DNA of 64,000 bases from the NCBI GenBank assembly GCA_030737835.1, contig CM060854.1:21103524-21167523 (forward strand), in the 5' to 3' direction. How positions within the stretch are numbered: the stretch's first letter is position 1; each line of letters begins with the position of its first letter. Positions 57,413 to 64,000 of the stretch are shown one piece after another. Below the pieces are notes generated by a model, which saw nothing but the letters and a program-made list of their open reading frames with translations, was not told where the DNA came from and made no database searches. Made by a program: the position numbers and the translations under genes. This DNA is from Acorus gramineus. Its lineage: Eukaryota; Streptophyta; Magnoliopsida; Acorales; Acoraceae.

Positions 57413-59284
57413 TTCTCTAGAAGAGTATGAAACACTTGAAAGACCCACAATAATAACTCCTACAGAGGAAGAAGTCCCTGAAGTGACACAAGTCCTTGAA
57501 GAGACTGACGTCCCTGAAGTGACGCCCGTGCATGAAGAACAAGTACATGGAAATGAAGAAATTTCCATAAATTATGCAAATTCACAAATATTGTGGGATC
57601 GAAAGCAAGTGTTTGTTGATGATATATTCTCATTTGCAGTAGCTACAGAAATCATTTCAGATAATGATTTAAAACCACGTTCAGTGGATGAATGCAGACG
57701 AAAAAATTGTTGGCCACAATGGAAAGCTGCTATTCAAACAGAATTGGATTCACTTGCAAAACACCAAGTATTTGGACCAGTAGTCCTAACCCCTGAAGGT
57801 GTTAAATCAATAGGATGTAAATGGGTGTTTGCGAGAAAACGAAATGAAAGAAACGAGATTGTTAGATACAAAGCTCGTCTTGTGGCACAGGGTTTTCTGC
57901 AGAGACCTGGGATAGATTTTGAAGAGACATATTCTCCTGTGATGGACACAATCACATTTCGGTATTTAATTAGTCTTGTAGTCTCAGAAGGACTTGACAT
58001 GCAGCTAATGGATGTGGTTACTGCATATTTATATGAAAAATTAGATACCGACATTTATATGAAAGTTCCTGAAGGACTAAAATTGCCTGAAGCAAAACCA
58101 TGAAACATGTACTCAATCAAGCTAAGACGATCCTTGTATGGGTTAAAGCAATCTGGACGAATGTGGTATAACCGTCTTAGTGAGTACTTAATAAAAGAAG
58201 GATATGTCAATGATCTAATATGCCCCTGTGTATTTATTAAGAAAACGGAACTCGGATTTACCATTATTGCAGTATATGTTGATGATATTAATCTAATTGG
58301 GACTCCTGAAGAGCTCAAAAAGGCTTCCGAATATCTGAAAAAGGAGTTTGAAATGAAAGATCTTGGAAAAACAAGATATTGTCTCGGCTTGCAAATTGAG
58401 CAAAGTTCAAATGGGATACTTGTTCATCAAACAACATATGTTGAAAAAATCCTGAAGCGTTTTAATATGGACAAATGTCATCCATTAAGTACTCCAATGG
58501 TAGTAAGGTTACTTGACCCAAAGAAGGACCCTTTTCGTCCAAAAAAAGATACTGAAAATCTTCTTGGTCCTGAAGTACCATATCTTAGTGCAATTGGTGC
58601 CTTATTATATTTGGCCCAATGCACTAGACCTGACATTGCATTTTCAGTTAATTTATTGGCCAGATTTAGCTCTGCACCAACTCGAAGGCATTGGAATGGT
58701 GTGAAGCACATTTTTCGTTATCTTCGTGGAACGTCAGACATGGGTCTATTCTATGCAAAGGATTCCAATAATGGTGCACAACTAAAGGGTTATGCAGATT
58801 CAGGATATCTTTCAGATCCTCACAAGGCTCGCTCACAAATAGGCTATGTATTCACTTGCGGTGGCACAGCAATCTCTTGGCGATCTATGAAACAGACTTT
58901 GGTCGCCACGTCTTCTAACCACTCTGAGATTCTTGCACTCCACGAAGCAAGCCGGGAATGCGTGTGGATAAGGTCTTTGGTTCATCATATTCGTACTGCA
59001 TGCGGACTATCTCTCATTAAAGATGTTCCAACAACTATATATGAAGACAATGCAGCATGCATTGCTCAAATCAAAGGGGATATATCAAGGGTGATAGAAC
59101 AAAGCATATTTCTCCAAAATTCTTTTACACTCATGAGCTCCAGCAGAGACATGAAATTGATGTTCAACAAATTCAGTCAAAGGACAATCTTGCAGATTTG
59201 TTTACTAAAGCTTTGTCGACATCAACATTCAAGAAGCTGGTGTATGAAATCGGGATGCGACGAGTTTGCGACCAAAATTCTTGA
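57402..59284 (+). pseudogene. Copia 2 reverse transcriptase and RNase H
   Basis: After a frame change at about 57400, RT runs CKWVFARKRNERNE, YKARLVAQGF, MDVVTAYLYEKLD, a TGA at 58101, then RRSLYGLKQSGRMWYNRL and the catalytic YVDD (about 58276-58287). RNase H follows with YADSGYLSDPHKARSQIGY and TLVATSSNHSEILAL. A second frameshift near 59085 moves the tail to the frame with DNLADLFTKALSTSTFKK. The premature stop could be a single CGA to TGA change. Confidence 0.93.
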
Positions 59285-59530
59285 AATCTTGTACTTATGA
59301 GGGGGAGTAATTTTTTATGACATTTTGCGAACTGTACTCTTTTTCCTTCGCCTAGGTTTTGTCCCATTGGGTTTTCCTGGCAAGGTTTTAATGAGGCAGT
59401 GTCAAACGCATACACTATTATACGATTAAGTTACATTGTACTCTTTTTCCTTCGCTTTGGTTTTTTCCCATTGGGTTTTCCAAGCAAGGTTTTAATGAGG
59501 CAATTTTCTTAGCGTGGTCATCAAGGGGAG

Positions 59531-59863
59531 TGTTGTGAATATGGTGGATAACCACCACTTCTCTAACCCATAACCTCCCCCACTCTTCAACTCCATAACC
59601 TCCCCCACTCTTCAACTCCATAACCTCCCCCACTCTTCTATTCCATAACACTCCCATTATTGCCCCACTATCTCCCCCTCACCTCTATAAACTTGTAACT
59701 CTCCACCTTTGGGATTCCTCTATGCACCCTATAAATAGAGGGGTTCTCTCTTGTATTCAACCAACAAAATAGTGAATAAGAATCTCTCTCTACTTCTCCT
59801 CTATATGCTTGTGTGTTTTGTTTATATACTCTTATATATCATATTCTATTTTAGTTTACAACA
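59531..59863 (+). repeat. Copia 2 3' LTR
   Basis: 333 bp; three copies of the 25-bp unit instead of two. Otherwise nearly identical to the 5' LTR. Confidence 0.93.
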
Positions 59864-59868
59864 GTTAT

Positions 59869-60656
59869 AACTTTTAGTATGAAAAATAAGCTTTTCAAAA
59901 AATACAGAAAGTGAACTTTTAAATAATTAAACTTTATTAAGCTCCTTTATTCAATATTATACTTTAACACGTTTCAAACGCACCCTAAGATGTGATAAAT
60001 GTGTTTCTTTTTTAAACGAACATTTTATTCTCCAATAAAATATGTGGTGATATAAAAGACAGAGAGGCAAAACTATATTTTTTTATTAATATTTTATAAA
60101 AATATATGTAATCAAAATCTATATAAGTCAGTGAAAAAATAGTCTTAATCCACCTCTAAACAACCACTGTTTGAGAAACATATACTTATAAATGAGATAT
60201 ATATATGTATAAATTGTATGAACCCACTACTATAAGTGAAAATTTATGTTTCACTTTACGAGGTATATATGTAATCAAAATTATGTCTCACTATTTATAA
60301 ATATGAATGCGTGCATGGGACTGTAAAATTGAAACAAGTGAGAATGGTAAATATTACCCTCAAAATTAATTTAAAAGTAAAAATTGACATTCTTCATCAT
60401 CAAAACATGTGTTCATAATACAAGACTGCATGCAATACTGCAGATAAAGATGATATGTACATGCAAATATACTTGTAGCTGAATGGTGTTCATTTTTAAA
60501 ATCTCCTCCTCCAGTTTATGTTAATAGAATCTCATGCCACTACAAAATTTTCAACACAAGACCAAAACAAGGAAACCCAAACCAATGCAAGTAATAATCC
60601 AGCTAACCAATAATCCAATATTGCTTTTGTTTTCACAAAACAGATGATGTAAAACT
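59869..60656. other. Spacer and ALDH-B 3' flank
   Basis: AT-rich. The part from about 60530 on matches the ALDH-A 3' flank. No other gene. Confidence 0.45.
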
Positions 60657-63600
60657 TTACAGCCAGGGAGAATTATAAATTGGAGTGACAACAGTCTTTG
60701 TTTTCAGATACTTCTCCAGCCCCTGCAGCCCCCCGTCCTTCCCAAAACCGCTCATCTTGACCCCTCCGAAAGGCGCATCGTTGTCGAAGGCGAAGTAACA
60801 GTTGATCCAGACAACACCGGCCCGTACAGACCTCGAGACTCTGTTTGCCACGTCTATGTCCTTGGTCACGATCCCCGCCGCCAGTCCATATCTCGTGTTG
60901 TTCGCCTTCTCGATCGCCTCCTCGACCGTCCTGTGTCACCAAATGAGAAAAAATGAAGTCATGACTTGAACTGTGTTGGCTGATGCAGCAGAATAAACTC
61001 TAGTTAAGGCTCACTTGAACTTCATCAGGGACATCACCGGCCCAAATATCTCATCCTTCGCTATGCGCATGTCCTCCTGCACGAGCACAATAGTTATTCG
61101 TGTTTTGTAACTGCAAGCAGATATCTTGTTGTGTAATACTGGGGTGTTAGTTTTGTTATACCTTGACATCTGTAAATATTGTGGGTTCAATGTAGTATCC
61201 TTTCTCACCACACGCCTTGCCTCCGGTGAGTAGTGTAGCTCCATCTTCCTTGCCGTAGTCTATGTACCTTAGGATTTTCTCAAATTGGTTCTTATCAACC
61301 TGCGGTATTAGAAATGTATATGTAATTTTTAGTCTTCCATGGTTGAAAATCATCCACAGTAGGACACTGATTCCATCAAACCCTCCCATGTAGTCAAACA
61401 TGTTAATTTGGTAGAAATCAGTCTGCAAATTTGATCAAATCTGATGGGATGGAGTTTTGACAGGATCATTTTGTATTTGACTTTAGGTGCTTCATGTAAT
61501 TTTAGTATCATTGAGGATAAAAACCTGAGGCCCTTGGCAGACGAGCGGATCAAACGGATCTCCGACAATCCAACTCTTTGCTTTCTCAGCAGATTTCCTG
61601 ACAAACTCGTCATAGATCCCTTCTTGAACAAAAACTCGGGACCCCGCGACGCAGATTTCTCCCTGAAAGATTGATTTCAACTTCAGTAAACATATACCTT
61701 TTGTGACAGTATGAAATTAAAGTAGATAATTGGGATTACCTTGTTGTAAAATATGGCCATGTGGGCGAGATCAACAGCCTTGTCAACATCGGCATCATCA
61801 AAGACTATGAAAGGCGACTTCCCACCGAGTTCGAGGGAGACCGCTTTCAAATTGCTGTTTGCAGCTGCTATCATTACCTCTCTCCCTACTTCGGTCGACC
61901 CCGTGAAACTAATCTAGATTTATTAGAGATATGTATAGTGATTTAGTATTACCTTGACTTAAAAAAAAGTATCATTTAGATTATATATGCACAGTACATG
62001 AAAATCAGATGGACTACATTTAGTGATTGTTACTTGTGTTACTCACCTTATCAACATCCATGTGAGAGCAGAGTGCAGCTCCAGCAGTGGGTCCAAAGCC
62101 AGTGACAACATTGAGCACTCCATCCGGAATTCCTGCCTGCAAGTTTTGAAAGACACAAACCACTTGATAAGCAATGGTAAATATTCGAAAATGGTTCCAA
62201 TCGTTCAAGTATGATAAAGAATGGAAATAATAAAACTGATTTTAGATGTATTATGATCATTAGTATAAGAATAGATGATAACGATGATTAGTAACCATCC
62301 AAAGCAAACTTATACTAGAATTATCCTAAAGATATTAAAGGAGCCGTTCACGAACGAACAGAAGCTTGTTCGGCGGATAAGCTTGTTTGAAAACAAAAAC
62401 ATTTTCATTTAAAATATTTTTTCAGAAAGCAAACTTTTACTATTTTTGTACATTTAAAAGCCCTTTTTCGCGTTGGTAAAAAACTGAGACTGTTGGGGGC
62501 ATTTGGAAAACAAGTTTTAATCAAATATGATTCCTACATAACCAGAATCTTCAAAAGTTGTCCAAACTTGTTTTCCTACATTATATATGCCTCATATGTC
62601 TTCTCTAAAGCATAAATAAGTGAACCTTATGCGCTAAGAACCATTGATTCAATGCGCATAACCGAAGGGGATAAAAAAAACACACCATTTTTGCCAATTG
62701 CGCAATGAAGAGGGCAGAGAGCGGGGTCTGCTCGGCGGGCTTGACAACCATGGTGCAACCTGCGGCTAAGGCCGGGCTGACCTTGGAGCAGAACATCGTT
62801 GTAGGAACGTTCCAAGGTATGATGATCCCCACGACTCCGACCGGCTCTTTTAGCGTGTAAGCGTGGAATTCGCGCGACATCTTCAGTGTCTCACCATGGA
62901 TCTTGTCCGCGAAGCCTGCATTGTAACGCAACATTCCCACGCAGTTAGGGATGTCGATGTACATCCCACTGGTTAATAGCCTCCCTGCGTCAAGGCTGTC
63001 CAACTTTGCGAGTTCTTCGACGTTCTCGTCTATCAAGTCCGCGAATTTCAACATTATTCTTCCTCTCTCCTAATCATTAAGAAAAAAAATTGCATATGAT
63101 CAAACATTTGAGACAGTTTTGAAGACAAACTAATCAACAATACCATAATGAAGTGTTATTTTTGTTTGTTACATTAAGAATGATTTAGTGCAACTTATAC
63201 AGAACAAGAGAGGCAGGTTTATGATTGTTTCATATTGTGAAAGTTTGTATGCCTTTTTAGGCCCTTTTTGGAATCTTAAAAAAAGAGATCACAATCAGCT
63301 TTTTCATAAAAAAAAAGCGCTTTTTTCCAACTTTAAACACATAAAACCCAAAATCTAAATCAACTGGTTGAAGCTCAAAAATACATTGTTTAGAATCAGT
63401 TATCTAAAAAACTAATTTTGTAAAAGTAGAATAAGCGCATAGTACTAAATCATAGAGTAAGAGCCACACAAGATCATCTCATCATCGTATGCATTGGTAT
63501 CTATAACAAGAGAAAAAAATAATGGCAGGATCACAAGAATCATGGGATTTTCAAAGAAACATACAGATCCAGGCATGCGAGGCCACTTCCCATGGTCGAA

Positions 63601-63707
63601 AGCCTGGCGAGCGGCCTTCACTGCAAGATTGATGTCCTCCTTGTCACCCTCAGCAACCGTCGTGATAGCCTTTCCTGTTCTAGGATCAAGTGTATCGAAC
63701 GTTTTAC
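60657..63707 (-). CDS. ALDH2C4: Aldehyde dehydrogenase, ALDH2C4 type, copy B (exons 2-9)
   Basis: Exons 63707-63565, 63069-62686, 62136-62047, 61913-61740, 61662-61525, 61299-61162, 61076-61015 and 60930-60657, each the same length as in copy A. All are joined by GT-AG sites, including a normal CTAG acceptor before exon 5. The first exon (about 30 codons) lies right of the window, because copy A's intron 1 is 4.7 kb. Catalytic Cys (GEICVAGSR), catalytic Glu (LELGGKSP), FTGSTEVG and the C-terminus YNSPWL are present. The predicted role is cytosolic oxidation of hydroxycinnamaldehydes or related aldehydes. Exons 4 and 7-9 encode protein identical to copy A; exon 2 differs at 9 of 48 and exon 3 at 13 of 128 residues. 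This is the copy likely to give a working enzyme. Confidence 0.9.
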
Positions 63708-64000
63708 CTGGATACATACACATAATGATGTGAGAGTTTGAAAATAAAATAATCATACATTGAGTAAAGATTCAATAATTCAACCCAAAAAGGGTTGGAT
63801 TAGAGCTATTACATTATATTGATTTGTTTCCCATAAGTTCCGAGTTCAAAGTTTTCCATATTTAAATGATGCACATTATTTATGAGTGATTCAGTGCATA
63901 TCTAGGGATTCCTCATCGCCAGAAAAGAAAAAAAAAAAAAAAAGAGATTTCCATGTCGTTTCTGATCATAAAAGATGATATTTATTGCATCAACCATTGA
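63708..64000 (-). other. Start of ALDH-B intron 1
   Basis: Begins after the CCAG acceptor at 63708 and resembles copy A's intron for roughly 100 bp (GTGAGA.TT.GAAAATAAAATAAT, GAGTAAAGATTCAATAA). An A run lies at 63928-63942. No exon seen before the window ends. Confidence 0.7.

Larger units (their letters stand above)
53946..59863 (+). mobile_element. Ty1/Copia element 2, recent, gag-deleted
   Basis: 5.9 kb with TG...CA LTRs (53946-54255 and 59531-59863) and an exact 5-bp target duplication GTTAT (53941-53945, 59864-59868). The purine tract AAGGGGAG lies just before the 3' LTR. The LTRs differ mainly by one extra copy of a repeat of about 25 bp and a few bases, so the insertion is young. Protease, integrase, RT and RNase H are readable with one premature stop and two frameshifts. 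Most of gag is missing. The family resembles Copia elements whose polyprotein contains RLKRGRPIGSKD. Confidence 0.95.

Overview
The window is nuclear DNA of a flowering plant. Genes are split by GT-AG introns, AT-rich spacer dominates, and Copia, Gypsy, LINE, hAT, MULE and Tourist-type elements are all present. I cannot name the species. Three lines of ordinary plant gene content are visible. Two are arabinogalactan-peptide genes (minus strand, 16259-16561 and 28884-29815). The third is a direct tandem pair of cytosolic class-2 aldehyde dehydrogenase genes of the ALDH2C4/REF1 type (minus strand, copy A 35230-43162; copy B 60657-63707, whose first exon lies beyond the right edge).

Layout. 1-4.4 kb: two oppositely oriented Ty3/gypsy-like LTR pieces that abut near position 2021. 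4.4-7.8 kb: AT-rich spacer, degenerate tandem repeats and an orphan first exon of a G-patch protein (7173-7253). 7.8-10.8 kb: a gypsy LTR/primer-site fragment, then two unrelated inverted-repeat elements separated and flanked by (AT)n tracts; the larger one carries a frameshifted piece of an importin-5 gene. 11-16.2 kb: a duplicated MITE-bearing segment, one copy of which holds a 1.1 kb hAT-like insertion, a LINE fragment between the copies, then a large foldback repeat ending just beyond the first AGP gene. 17.5-24 kb: a hAT-type element, a 4.6 kb L1-type LINE with a 19-bp target duplication, and a MITE. 24-35 kb: AT-rich spacer, the second AGP gene with a Tourist-like MITE in its intron, a Copia RNase H remnant, another hAT element and two tiny poly(A) insertions. 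35-43 kb: ALDH copy A, with a probable Pack-MULE in intron 1. 43.6-60 kb: the interval between the ALDH copies, filled by a reverse-transcriptase-less Copia element (43580-47575), a Copia LTR split by a truncated LINE, a hAT MITE and a younger Copia element with a clean GTTAT target duplication (53946-59863). 60.6-64 kb: ALDH copy B.

The genes do not form an operon-like unit. The main biology is duplication and decay. The two ALDH copies encode identical protein over the last three exons but differ clearly in exons 2 and 3, and copy A has lost the AG acceptor of intron 4. The AGP pair has identical exon lengths (121 + 74 nt), but one copy has lost its proline motif and shows a GC rather than GT donor. 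I found no previously undescribed enzyme system. The most unusual structures are the chain of elements inside an AT microsatellite with a captured importin-5 fragment, the ALDH-intron Pack-MULE, and the two approximately 24-bp retro-insertions.
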